Below are positions 8,497 to 17,507 of a stretch of 64,000 bases of DNA, piece by piece. Origin of the DNA: Rhodospirillaceae bacterium (lineage in GTDB: Bacteria > Pseudomonadota > Alphaproteobacteria > Rhodospirillales > UBA2165). A program made the position numbers and the translations under genes. The notes under the pieces are model-generated. The model did no database searches. It was not told where the DNA came from and saw only the letters and a list, made by a program, of their open reading frames with translations. The stretch spans positions 1 through 64,000 of the forward strand of contig PBNV01000015.1 in assembly GCA_002723345.1 (NCBI GenBank). The letters are read 5' to 3'. Every line of letters starts with the position of its first letter. The first letter of the stretch is position 1.

Positions 8497-10200
8497 TTAC
8501 TGCGTTATAGCGGGGCTAAAATATTTTTCGTTAACGATTGCCTGGAATATTTGCGTGTCTGTGTCGCCTAAGAAATTGTATTTCTTTGTTATCTCTTTTT
8601 CTAATGAAGTAATTCCTGACCCGTGTTGTCCTCTAAGTTTTGCATTAAATAAAGCCTCCGGTTTGAGCCAGCTCTCATCACATGCATATAGACCGGCTAA
8701 AATTAGAGGTACTTTCCAAAATAATTTTTCCAATTCTCTGTTTTCGTGCTCACTGTATTGGGACCCATGTCGCCCATCATTTAGATAGATTTCTGTTTGA
8801 TCATAGATATCTCTCATTTGCTGTGACCAATTTTTCTTATTACCGGCTTTATCTGTCATTGATATAAGCAATTGCTCTGCAGTTTTTTGATTCAGCGATA
8901 GCCATTTTGGATCAATTCCCAACATGTATTCACAAATTTCGGGCCGTAAAAAAGGAAATCTCGCTTCCACCGGTCCACGGTTCATAAATATGATGGATGC
9001 CCTTCTAAGCATATTTTCATAAATTGCATTGATAAATGCTAACCGGGACCGAACATCAATCTGAATATTATGGGGCTTATTTAATTCTTTCCATGAGTCA
9101 TAGGCTCCTAGCAACTCATCAACACCATGTCCGCCGATAGTAACTTTGAAACCATCTGCATATATCTTTGGCGCTAAATAATAATATATCGGGAGTGGAT
9201 ATACACTGAGGGCGCGAATGTTTCGTGTCTCGAATAGTTCAATGATCTCCGGAATATCGTCAATTAACTGCTCGGCAGGCGTCTCTATAACTCGCAAATC
9301 GAGCCCAATTTCGGCGAAACTTTTAGCTGCTATAGTTGCACGCTTTACATCCTCAGACTCATAATCTGTAACTTTAAAGACATAAGAGACCGGGCGAAAA
9401 TCAACTTTGTTAAAATCGATATTAGAAAAAACGTAAAAACTAGACAGCACGCTATCTATACCGCCAGATAACATGGTAGAGATTGGTACGTCCCCCATAG
9501 TGCGGTTCTTGCCAGAGTTCACGAGAAGTCTATGGAGTTCGCCACCCACTTTATCGAGCGCAGACTTAGTTTTTAGTGGTTGAGGTTTAAACCAATCTTC
9601 AAGTGATATTTCGAATGTATCTAAATTAAGTGTCAGCCAGGTTCCCGGTTTGAGCTCAATTGGCCTTTTTAGATCAATCCACTCAAGTGCCCGAAACCCC
9701 TTTAATTCGCTCGAATATAAGAACGTATTTTTGTCTGGATCATGATAGTAGAAAAGAGGAACTCTGCCTGGCCAATCCCGAGTAATTGCTATTTCATTTT
9801 TCGTAGAGTCGTAGATAGCTATCGCAAATAAGGCGTCAATTTTCGCTTTGGTAACAAATTGTTGTCCAAATTCCTCATACAGCCGCAAAAAAACCTCAGT
9901 ATCGCCAATCGTCTGGAAATTATGACCAAGTAACTCCAACTCCTCGCGTATATCATGGAAGTTATACAACTCACCGTTGACAACAACTGCGATCGTTTTT
10001 TGGTCAGTTTCATACGGTTGATCTGAAGCACCTTCTTTGGCAGTTATTTTGTTGGATTCTTTTACGAGGTGGCGTCGGCTTCCCATAACTATGGGGCCGT
10101 ATTCCGTTACGGTTATACCGTCATTGCCTCTAAGAATTTTACCTAAACAATTTTCAGCTTGAGTTTTGGATATCCCTATGCCGCCAAATATACCACACAT
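8497..10200 (-). CDS. asnB: asparagine synthase-like glutamine amidotransferase
   Basis: The 567-residue protein starts MCGIFGGIG, so Cys2 becomes the N-terminal nucleophile that releases ammonia from glutamine. The synthetase half has the PP-loop SGGIDS at 245-250. This is the class-II AsnB layout. The usual RGPD motif is altered (RGNDG) and the text is diverged overall. Sitting between cysC and sat in a glycan region, it may amidate a sugar acid or another carboxylate rather than make free asparagine. That is inference; the sequence only supports the family. Confidence 0.8.
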   Translation of the reverse strand: MCGIFGGIGISKTQAENCLGKILRGNDGITVTEYGPIVMGSRRHLVKESNKITAKEGASDQPYETDQKTIAVVVNGELYNFHDIREELELLGHNFQTIGDTEVFLRLYEEFGQQFVTKAKIDALFAIAIYDSTKNEIAITRDWPGRVPLFYYHDPDKNTFLYSSELKGFRALEWIDLKRPIELKPGTWLTLNLDTFEISLEDWFKPQPLKTKSALDKVGGELHRLLVNSGKNRTMGDVPISTMLSGGIDSVLSSFYVFSNIDFNKVDFRPVSYVFKVTDYESEDVKRATIAAKSFAEIGLDLRVIETPAEQLIDDIPEIIELFETRNIRALSVYPLPIYYYLAPKIYADGFKVTIGGHGVDELLGAYDSWKELNKPHNIQIDVRSRLAFINAIYENMLRRASIIFMNRGPVEARFPFLRPEICEYMLGIDPKWLSLNQKTAEQLLISMTDKAGNKKNWSQQMRDIYDQTEIYLNDGRHGSQYSEHENRELEKLFWKVPLILAGLYACDESWLKPEALFNAKLRGQHGSGITSLEKEITKKYNFLGDTDTQIFQAIVNEKYFSPAITQ

Positions 10201-10220
10201 AATATCAGAGTTCCGTCAGT

Positions 10221-10757
10221 TTAAATTCTGTTTTCTGAGATTCTACTAGCAATCTGCACCCACGCTTTATCAAAAGCTTCATTTGCGTCTAATTTTGCCG
10301 TATTTAGGGATAGGTCGGGGGTTCTCGGTGTCTCAAAGTCAATGTCGATGCCAACAACATTTTTTTTCTCGCCACGTAACGCGGGAGCATACAAGTTCTT
10401 ATTATCTCTGGTGCATAGAGTTTTGATGTCACATTCCAGGAATATTTCAAAATATCCGCTACGTTCCCTCCGATATTCTTCCCGATCTTCTTCAAACGGA
10501 TTAATTATAGAGACAACCGGGAGAATCTTATTTCTTGTTATCCATCTCGCTAGGTTTTGTACCCGCTTAGTTTGAAGCTTCCGAGAACGCTCATCATAAC
10601 CTAACTTTTTATCAAAAATATCGCGGACCTCATTGCCGTCTAACAGAACACACGGTACACCGTGTACTCGTAATTCTTGGACTAGTTTTATTGCTAGGGT
10701 TGTCTTGCCAGATGATGACAAACCGGTAATCCAGATGCTGGTGATCGGTAACTTCAT
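10221..10757 (-). CDS. cysC: adenylylsulfate (APS) kinase
   Basis: APS kinase phosphorylates APS to PAPS, the sulfate donor. The 178-residue protein has the P-loop GLSSSGKT (12-19), the LDGNEVRD block corresponding to LDGD-VR in the family, GYDERSRKLQTKRVQNLA for the substrate helix, and NPFEEDREEYRRE. It is somewhat diverged (DGNE for DGDN). It is the first gene of cysC-asnB-sat on the minus strand, with 20-base and 43-base gaps. Together with sat it completes PAPS synthesis. Confidence 0.85.
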   Translation of the reverse strand: MKLPITSIWITGLSSSGKTTLAIKLVQELRVHGVPCVLLDGNEVRDIFDKKLGYDERSRKLQTKRVQNLARWITRNKILPVVSIINPFEEDREEYRRERSGYFEIFLECDIKTLCTRDNKNLYAPALRGEKKNVVGIDIDFETPRTPDLSLNTAKLDANEAFDKAWVQIASRISENRI

Positions 10758-11051
10758 TATTTCATGGCTCTATCAGTTATGATCTAATTGTTGTAGACGA
10801 GAGGTTTAATTGAGATTCGCTAGATTGTTATCAAGGTAATTTAGTTGTTAATTCCCTCTAACTAGCGGCCTGTTTTTAACCTCTCATAAAAGGTCTGAAA
10901 AATCACATAGTCGATATAAATTTTGGTAAAATCAAAACACGCTCATTTTTTTAGCGCTGAAAATTGGGCGCAGGTCCCGAACTTTTTTCATCCGAGTTAC
11001 TAAAACCCTCGGATTTGAGAAAACGAGGCCTGACGATTGGGCTCACATGAA
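10758..11051. other. divergent intergenic region between cysC and the aminotransferase
   Basis: About 290 AT-rich bases separate two divergently transcribed genes, so promoters for both directions should lie here. No confident -35/-10 pair, operator or RNA structure could be singled out by eye. Confidence 0.4.
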
Positions 11052-12245
11052 ATGAATGTTAATAACAAGTATCATCTTGATCAACTTATTGAAATCTCAT
11101 CCAACCTTAGCGAGAGCAAGAAAACGGATAGTTTAGATGTTCCGTTCGTAGATTTTCCCTCTCAATTCGCAGAGGAGCGGGATTCCATTCACGATTGCGT
11201 TGATTTAGTTTTTTCAGAGGACCAGTTCGTAAGTGAAAAGAAGATTGAAGAATTCGAAAGCCTTGTTGCCAAACAGGTGGGCACATCTTTTGCTGTAGGT
11301 GTATCCTCAGGAACGGATGCGCTTTACCTCGGATTAAAATCTCTGAATGTGGGAGAAGGTGATGAGGTAATAACGCCGCCAAATTCCCATTTTTCGTCTA
11401 CTTCAGCTATTGTTCAGACGGGTGCAACCCCCGTTTTCGTGGATGTTTTGGATGATCAAAATATCGATCCAGATGCAATAAAAGCAGCCATAACTAAGCA
11501 AACCAAAGTAATTATGCCCGTGCATTTAACTGGGCGGGTTGCGCGGATGGATGAAATTTTGGAAATCGCAAGGACTCGGGATATTGCTGTTTTGGAGGAT
11601 GCGGCTCAGGCGTTTGGTGCGCGATATTTAGAACAACCAGCGGGGAGTTTTGGCAAGATCGCTGCTTTTTCTGCGCACCCTCTGAAGGTCTTTAACGCTG
11701 CAGGGGATGCTGGTTTTCTAACTACTGATGACGAGGATTTGGCCCATAGATTGCGACTTTTAAGGAATAATGGGCTCCATGAGCGAGAGACATTGTTGGA
11801 GTGGGGAATTGTCTCTCGTCTTGATGTTCTGCAGGCGGTTATTTTGACTCACCGATTAAAAAGTTTGGAGAGGAAGATCTTTGGACGGAGGTCCAATGCC
11901 GCGCGCTATCGCAGAAAACTTGATCCGCGCTTCATATTTATCCCACCATGCCAAGGGCGTGAATTTAACATTTTTCAAAATTTTGTCATTCAAGTCGATC
12001 ATCGGGATGAATTAAGAGCATATTTGCGTGACCATAAAATACGCACAGCCATCCATTACCCAATTCCAATTCATCTTCAACCGGCCGCGTCGGTAATTCC
12101 GCGTGGTCGTGACAGTCTCGCCCGGGTCGAAAGACAAGCCAGCAGAATTTTGTCTCTTCCAGTTCATCCCTACCTAACCGACCGGCAGATCGACCATGTC
12201 TGTTGCACGATTAATCAATTTTATCGCGATAAAGATCGGCTTTAG
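11052..12245 (+). CDS. DegT/DnrJ/EryC1/StrS-family PLP aminotransferase
   Basis: The family transfers an amino group to keto-sugars, usually nucleotide-linked, for surface glycans. The protein shows SSGTDALYLGL for cofactor binding, VLEDAAQAFGA with the PLP-contacting Asp, and FSAHPLKVFNAAGDAGFL with the Schiff-base Lys (Lys212 from this start). A TTG at 11037 would add five residues; the ATG at 11052 is preferred, although neither start has a strong ribosome site. It stands opposite cysC and faces the sulfotransferase tail to tail. An aminosugar for a sulfated glycan is the most economical role. Confidence 0.85.
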   Translation: MNVNNKYHLDQLIEISSNLSESKKTDSLDVPFVDFPSQFAEERDSIHDCVDLVFSEDQFVSEKKIEEFESLVAKQVGTSFAVGVSSGTDALYLGLKSLNVGEGDEVITPPNSHFSSTSAIVQTGATPVFVDVLDDQNIDPDAIKAAITKQTKVIMPVHLTGRVARMDEILEIARTRDIAVLEDAAQAFGARYLEQPAGSFGKIAAFSAHPLKVFNAAGDAGFLTTDDEDLAHRLRLLRNNGLHERETLLEWGIVSRLDVLQAVILTHRLKSLERKIFGRRSNAARYRRKLDPRFIFIPPCQGREFNIFQNFVIQVDHRDELRAYLRDHKIRTAIHYPIPIHLQPAASVIPRGRDSLARVERQASRILSLPVHPYLTDRQIDHVCCTINQFYRDKDRL

Positions 12246-12442
12246 ATAACGCTGGGTTGGACAGCTATCTTTGAATTTCCGAAGAAAGAAAAAAGGCACC
12301 GTGGCGTAGGGTGCAATGGGTCAGCGGGTCCGTGTTGGATTTCAGTTAAATTATCTAAATTATGACAAACAGAACTCCAATAATTTTGTGACTATAACAC
12401 CGTGCTCGATTTTTCTCTCGTACAAGGGCGCCGCCTCTCAAC

Positions 12443-13267
12443 CTAAGCATCTTCCATAAAAATCTTTATTGCTGGATGATTATCGGACAGGGCGTGTGCG
12501 GCATGTTGTCCATTTTTAGTGGCTTCTGCAGTGAACTTAGATAATTCTGTCAAAGCCGCATCGAATTTACCGCCTGCGGAGCGCATCTCAGTAAGAAGAT
12601 TATCCCGTGCATTTTCATAAAGGACATTTTCAAGGTAGTTGATCCGCCGCAAAGTAGAGCGATCCTTGCCTTTTAATCGCTTCTTACTTGTTCCAGAATT
12701 AAGCTTGCCGTAGGCGCAAGGATGCCAACGAATTATCCGCGAGAGCAGGAGGATACTGGCATCAAAATATTCGGCAATGCCAGTGAATATAAAATCTTTC
12801 TGGATATTGTCCTGAGCTCGCTCCAAATCATGTAGGTCAATAGTTTCCATGCTCCCTTTGCCAATCATCATCTTTATCTGCTGGTTGGCAAAAAACTGCT
12901 CCCGCTCTCTTAAACAGTCAGTGAGGCTCATCAATTTCCCATCTCCATCGAGTACCGCGGGAGACATGATTTTCACATTTTCGTAGTAGCTTGATGCAGC
13001 TCGTTCCACAGGATCCCTCAAGAACGTTACATATTTACTTGGCCAGGTGAGGGGCAAATGGACGCCATATTGGAAATGTCCAATCAGCGCCCGGTAATTG
13101 TGGAAGCCGGCTTGAAGGGTCATTTCTAAATTGTCCAGCAATTGTGTCGAATTTTGGTTGTAGTAGGTCAACACATTTTGGAAGCCATATTGTTCATCCA
13201 CAATACTTCTAAACGTCGTTCCCGCAGTCTTGGGGATGTGCATGAAAAGATAAAAAGGATCGTCCAT
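12443..13267 (-). CDS. sulfotransferase family protein (PAPS-dependent)
   Basis: The 274-residue protein has the 5'-phosphosulfate-binding loop HIPKTAGTT (10-18) and the 3'-phosphate-binding segment LRDPVERAASSYY (from 83), both hallmarks of the sulfotransferase-2 group that sulfates carbohydrates. No signal peptide or membrane anchor is seen, so it would act in the cytoplasm, where PAPS is made by the nearby sat and cysC. The acceptor is unknown; glycan genes on both sides suggest a surface saccharide. Confidence 0.82.
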   Translation of the reverse strand: MDDPFYLFMHIPKTAGTTFRSIVDEQYGFQNVLTYYNQNSTQLLDNLEMTLQAGFHNYRALIGHFQYGVHLPLTWPSKYVTFLRDPVERAASSYYENVKIMSPAVLDGDGKLMSLTDCLREREQFFANQQIKMMIGKGSMETIDLHDLERAQDNIQKDFIFTGIAEYFDASILLLSRIIRWHPCAYGKLNSGTSKKRLKGKDRSTLRRINYLENVLYENARDNLLTEMRSAGGKFDAALTELSKFTAEATKNGQHAAHALSDNHPAIKIFMEDA

Positions 13268-13552
13268 TGAACAACAGTCCAGGTCAGTTACTACCCATCC
13301 AAAAGATTAAGGGCATCAGCTTAAAGCGCCATTAATTTGGCCTTTTTCTCGATGGCGGCTTTAGGAATTTAGGGGAAAAGATAGGTTACAATACATTTGG
13401 TTCAACATTGACGGATGTGTGAGTGTTATAAAAACTTCAATTTGTTTGTCACTTGCCGCCGCGCACTTACATTGTCATTCTTTATCCGCCAATTTTGTGT
13501 GTCAAAGGCGTGGTCGATATGAGACCGCTCCGATCCTATCAATTAAAATGGC

Positions 13553-13764
13553 ATCGGCTGCTCCAAATCGGTCTTTGTCGCCACAAACCTTCCTGGGTCC
13601 ATGGTCACCACGGCATCTCCCAGCCGCGCTTAGGTCAACGATGTCGTGAGCACACTAATGTTGGGCGCTGATGGACTAGTTTCAGCTGCGGACGCAGCCA
13701 TTGCAAAATACCCTGTGCAGGCAGTCGAACTGATACGATTTTTAATCGATGAGGCGTCCACTTA
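13553..13764 (+). pseudogene. pyruvate kinase remnant
   Basis: One frame reads VFVATNLPGSM, then SPSRA, an in-frame TAG at 13631, VNDVVSTLMLGADGLVSA and ADAAIAKYPVQAVELI. These align in order with the pyruvate kinase blocks VATQMLESM, TRAEVNDVA, MLGADGLVLA and AETAIGKYPVQAVEMI. The TAG sits exactly where the conserved Glu of TRAEV belongs, which a GAG-to-TAG change explains. Neither the N-terminal barrel nor the C-terminal domain is recoverable around it, so only a fragment of the gene survives. Confidence 0.8.
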
Positions 13765-13960
13765 AGGGATACTGAAACTTCTCTCGACGATCTTCTGGAT
13801 GAATTGTTAGGTCAAACATTATTGCAATAGACCTATCACTCTGCAGAGAGCTCGCGCGCCTTTACTTTTGGGCTTTGTACAACCGCGAAGGATTTTTTTG
13901 ATCGCCCCTATATGATCACGAAAAACCCTTTGCTTTATCGGTTAAGGAAAAATTTGATAT

Positions 13961-13980
13961 TGAGAATGACTTTCATTTCA
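13961..13980. promoter_or_regulatory. Fur-like inverted repeat
   Basis: AATGA-CTT-TCATT forms an inverted repeat within GAGAATGACTTTCATTTC and matches about 12 of 19 positions of the classical Fur box. It lies about 160 bases upstream of an ABC ATPase of the ferric-iron transporter type, which supports iron control. Binding is inferred only. Confidence 0.45.
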
Positions 13981-14140
13981 AGTAAGCCTCCTCACTCACC
14001 TTGGTCATTTGGAACATGTATTTGTCGGTCAATTATCCAGACGGTTATTTAAGCTCGTTGTACCTCAAATTAGCTAGCCCCCGAGTTAATCACTCCCGCT
14101 TTGTTTTTTTGGATTGGCTTTATGGGAAGGGAACCTGCTA

Positions 14141-15286
14141 ATGGGTCTGTCGCTGGAACGAGTTTCCCATGCGTACGGCGAATATGAAGTTTTCTCGGAC
14201 GTCTCCTTCTCTGTGGCGGATGGGGAAATCGTCTGCCTGTTAGGGCCCTCAGGATGCGGGAAAACGACGCTGCTCCGATTGGCGGCTGGGCTGGAAAAAC
14301 TCCAAACAGGCAGGGTGACCTTATCGGACGGCGTCGCCGCGGACCAAAAAACCCATGTGCCACCCGAATTGAGGGAGGTGGGACTAATGTTCCAAGATTT
14401 TGCCTTGTTTCCTCATTTATCGGTATCAGATAACGTTGCTTTTGGCCTAAATACGCTACCCGATGTGGAGAAAACACAGCGCGTTATCGATATCTTGATG
14501 CAGGTCAATATGTTTGAGAAACGAGCTGACTATCCTCATCAACTGTCTGGTGGCCAGCAACAACGGGTGGCCTTGGCCAGAGCGCTAGCACCCAACCCGG
14601 CGGTGATGTTGTTAGACGAGCCTTTCTCTGGTTTGGACCAAAATTTGCGCATCAGCCTGCGGGAGGAGACCCTCGGCATTCTTAAGGCGTCAAATGTGGC
14701 TACTCTTTTGGTGACCCATGATCCAGAGGAAGCCATGTTTATGGCGGACCGCATACTTGTGATGGGGCCTGGGGGAGCCATTTTGCAAGAAGGTACCCCA
14801 GATGAAATCTATGGATCGCCAACGCATTCTTTCGTTGCCTCTTTGTTCGGGTGGGGGGCTCAGTTTGAGGGCGTGGCTAAGGGCGGAGAGGTGGAGACAC
14901 CACTTGGTAAGGTTCCGGCCCCCAATTGTGCGGATGGGCGGCGAGTGGATGTCGTCATCCGGCCTCACGGCATTAAATTGACTAAGAACGAGAATGAGGG
15001 AGTGCCTGTGGATGTGCTGAGCGTCCGACCTCTGGGCCGCAATACATTCATCCGGTTCCGGGCTCTCGGTCAAAATCCAGCCTTGCCCGATTTACGTTGC
15101 CGCAAAAAAGGTGCCTTTGAATTTGGCCCGGACGACGTGGTTCGGGCAATGTTACATCCGAACCGGGTCTTTACGTTTCATCAGGAGGATAAACCAAACA
15201 AAGTCGGGCGGAGCCGACCACAAATAATGCAAAAAAAAAATGACGCGGCATGGAGCGCTCTCCTTCATCAGTCAAGAACTAGGTGA
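14141..15286 (+). CDS. fbpC: ABC transporter ATP-binding protein, ferric-iron (FbpC) type
   Basis: The 381-residue ATPase has Walker A GPSGCGKT (35-42), signature LSGGQQQRV, Walker B LLDEPFSGLD and the H-loop in VTHD. A C-terminal regulatory OB-like domain of about 140 residues follows, the architecture of the FbpC/PotA branch. The ATG at 14141 is chosen over an upstream TTG (14114) because GGGAAGGG precedes it at a good distance. No permease or binding protein is adjacent, so its partners must be elsewhere or lost. A Fur-like box upstream favours iron; a polyamine or sulfate-type role cannot be excluded. Confidence 0.75.
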   Translation: MGLSLERVSHAYGEYEVFSDVSFSVADGEIVCLLGPSGCGKTTLLRLAAGLEKLQTGRVTLSDGVAADQKTHVPPELREVGLMFQDFALFPHLSVSDNVAFGLNTLPDVEKTQRVIDILMQVNMFEKRADYPHQLSGGQQQRVALARALAPNPAVMLLDEPFSGLDQNLRISLREETLGILKASNVATLLVTHDPEEAMFMADRILVMGPGGAILQEGTPDEIYGSPTHSFVASLFGWGAQFEGVAKGGEVETPLGKVPAPNCADGRRVDVVIRPHGIKLTKNENEGVPVDVLSVRPLGRNTFIRFRALGQNPALPDLRCRKKGAFEFGPDDVVRAMLHPNRVFTFHQEDKPNKVGRSRPQIMQKKNDAAWSALLHQSRTR

Positions 15287-15317
15287 AAGCACGTCCACGG
15301 GCCTTTATGCTGCGCGA

Positions 15318-16553
15318 ATGCGCACCGCGATTGTTTTAGAATCTTATCCATGTCCCTCCGACATTTTTATTGCCCGCGAAATTCTAGCGTTGCAGCGGCG
15401 CGGACTGGTTGTTGATATTATATCCCTAAAACATACAACTCATGGAAGAACCCACCCCATACATGATCAAATTCGGGCGCCTGTTAATTACCTGCCCGAA
15501 TATCTGTATTGGGAGTTTACGCGCGTCTGGCGGGCTTGGCGGCGCGTGCGCCGTTGGTCCGGATATCGGGTGGCGCGCGCCCAGTGGCTGGCTGATCTCA
15601 AAAGAGATTGGACGCCAGACCGCGTTCGTCGGTTTGGCCAAGCCCTCGTCCTGGCTAGCGAACTCGATGTTAATATCCAGCATCTGCACGCACATTTCTT
15701 GCATACGCCTGCGTCGGTCGCCCGTTATGCGGCCCTGTCCAAAGACTTAACCTGGAGTTGTTCAGCACATGACGTGGATGCGTGGACGGCGCCAGCATGG
15801 GAGATAAAAGAAAAACTGAGTGATCTTCATTGGGTCGTTGCATGCACGCAATTTAGTGCAGAATATCTCAAAACCCTCGCACCGACCCCGACCAAGGTCT
15901 CAATTGCCTATTACGGTTTAGATTTGTCCCAATTCCACACCGACGACGTGGTCATTAAATCTGGATCTCCAGTGCGGTTCTTATCAGTTGGGGAGGCCGT
16001 AGAAAAGACAGGGTATGAAGATCTTTTGCAGGCGCTTGCCTCGTTGCCGGCCGAATTGGATTGGACCTTTACGCATGTTGGTGAGGGGTCACGTTTGAAA
16101 AGTCTAAAAAGGAGGGCGATCTCAGCTGGACTCGACCGACGGACCACCTGGTTGGGAGCTCAAACCCGGGAAGAAGTCCTTCACGCCTATAAAAATGCGG
16201 ACGTCTTCGTCCTTCCGTGTAAGGTTGCCCGAAATGGCGCCCGAGACGGTCTTCCCCACGTCTTGATGGAGGCCCAGTGTCAAGGGGTCGCGTGTATCTC
16301 GACCCGGATCTCGGCAATTCCAGAGTTAATCCTGCATGAGGAAACAGGATTATTGGCGGCCCCTGGAGATCCGAAGGATTTGGCCCTACAGATTACCCGA
16401 TTTATACGCGATTTTGATCTGCGCAAGAGGCTAGCCGAAGCTGGGCGTGTGCGGGTGATGTCTGAGTTCGCGTTCGACGAGTGTATTGAGACAGTGGCTA
16501 TTAAATTTGGCCTTGATAAAGCTGACGCCACTCAGGAAGTAGTGTGCAAATAG
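15318..16553 (+). CDS. GT4-type glycosyltransferase
   Basis: This GT-B glycosyltransferase of about 411 residues has an N-terminal acceptor half starting VLESYPCPSDIFIAREI, a middle LHAHF segment, and a C-terminal donor half with VGEAVEKTGYEDLLQA and ADVFVLPCKVARNGARDGLPHVLMEAQ. The last contains the E-x7-E-like donor-binding element of family 4 (the usual FVLPS...EG-P text is slightly altered). The ATG at 15318 avoids overlap with the preceding ATPase; an earlier frame opens at 15240. Such enzymes build surface polysaccharides or glycolipids. The sugar is unknown. Confidence 0.8.
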   Translation: MRTAIVLESYPCPSDIFIAREILALQRRGLVVDIISLKHTTHGRTHPIHDQIRAPVNYLPEYLYWEFTRVWRAWRRVRRWSGYRVARAQWLADLKRDWTPDRVRRFGQALVLASELDVNIQHLHAHFLHTPASVARYAALSKDLTWSCSAHDVDAWTAPAWEIKEKLSDLHWVVACTQFSAEYLKTLAPTPTKVSIAYYGLDLSQFHTDDVVIKSGSPVRFLSVGEAVEKTGYEDLLQALASLPAELDWTFTHVGEGSRLKSLKRRAISAGLDRRTTWLGAQTREEVLHAYKNADVFVLPCKVARNGARDGLPHVLMEAQCQGVACISTRISAIPELILHEETGLLAAPGDPKDLALQITRFIRDFDLRKRLAEAGRVRVMSEFAFDECIETVAIKFGLDKADATQEVVCK

Positions 16554-16640
16554 CTTTTATGTGCCCATAAAACCTCCAGAAACTAATGTCGTGTGTGGGT
16601 AGCTGGATGTAAAATAATCCTTGATTATCGAACTGAAGTG

Positions 16641-17507
16641 CTAGTCGGCTGTTTTCCAGTCTAGTCCAATGTTTATGGCTCTAGCAGAGTGGGTCAAGCG
16701 GCCGACGGAGATATAGGTCACGCCTGCCTCTGCGGCAGCTCGAATGGTCTGGAGGTTAATATCTCCTGATGCTTCCGTCGGAACTCTGCCACCAATTAAA
16801 GTCACGGCCTCGGCCATCATAGCTGCTGGCATGTTATCTAGTAGAATGCTATCCGCTCCAGCAGCCATTGCCTCGTCGACCTGCGACAAAGTGTCACATT
16901 CGACTTCAACGTCTTTAAGCCCAGCCTGTTTAGCTAATTGAATTGCCTTTGATACACCGCCGGTCACGGCAATGTGATTGTCTTTAATCAAGACACCATC
17001 GTCCAGGCGCATACGGTGGTTGGTTGCGCCCCCCATCCTGGTGGCATACTTGGCAAGATCTCGGTAACCTGGGATGGTCTTGCGCGTATCTAAGAGGATG
17101 CTCTCTGTTTCGTTGATCGCCTCCACATATCTTCGGGTTAGAGTGGCAATGCCCGAGAGATGCTGCAACAGGTTAATGGCCGTGCGTTCTGCGCTGAGAA
17201 GGTCAACGGCCGGTCCCCGTACCCTGGCGAGTTCAGTGCCGGCGGGTACTTTGTCACTGTCGGTTACCAAAGCGTTCCATTCAATAGCGCTGGAAAATTT
17301 TTCAAAAACAAGTTCCGCTAGTGGTAGTCCCGCACAAACCATGTCTTCACGTGCCGCCATTACGCCTTCAAACATGGTGCCCGCCGGAATAACAGCCAGC
17401 GAAGTCAGGTCACCCTGTCCTACATCCTCCTGTATTGCTGCTTCCAGCAGTGCATGAACAACCGTCTCGTCGAGCTCGCTGGGTATCACGGTATCAGGCT
17501 GCGTCAC
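16641..17507 (-). CDS. nadC: quinolinate phosphoribosyltransferase (nicotinate-nucleotide pyrophosphorylase)
   Basis: NadC converts quinolinate and PRPP to nicotinate mononucleotide in NAD synthesis. The 288-residue sequence shows the family blocks EDVGQGDLTS, ERTAINLLQHLSGIAT, DTRKTIPGYRDLAKYA, GGATNHRMRLDDGVLIKDNH and VEVECDTLSQVDEA. Together these bind PRPP and quinolinate. The start overlaps the nadA stop by 14 bases, so the two are coupled. nadB, commonly in the same operon, is absent here. Confidence 0.96.
   Translation of the reverse strand: MTQPDTVIPSELDETVVHALLEAAIQEDVGQGDLTSLAVIPAGTMFEGVMAAREDMVCAGLPLAELVFEKFSSAIEWNALVTDSDKVPAGTELARVRGPAVDLLSAERTAINLLQHLSGIATLTRRYVEAINETESILLDTRKTIPGYRDLAKYATRMGGATNHRMRLDDGVLIKDNHIAVTGGVSKAIQLAKQAGLKDVEVECDTLSQVDEAMAAGADSILLDNMPAAMMAEAVTLIGGRVPTEASGDINLQTIRAAAEAGVTYISVGRLTHSARAINIGLDWKTAD

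Larger units (their letters stand above)
13268..14140. other. 870-base region without an intact gene
   Basis: It holds a degenerate pyruvate kinase segment (about 13553-13764) and a Fur-like inverted repeat (13961-13980), listed separately. Short open frames at 13419-13671 lie over the remnant and do not resemble proteins. The rest shows nothing recognisable. Confidence 0.6.

Noticed and set aside
13419-13671. Two overlapping short frames on the plus strand
   Set aside because: They run through the degenerate pyruvate kinase segment in other frames and have no ribosome site.
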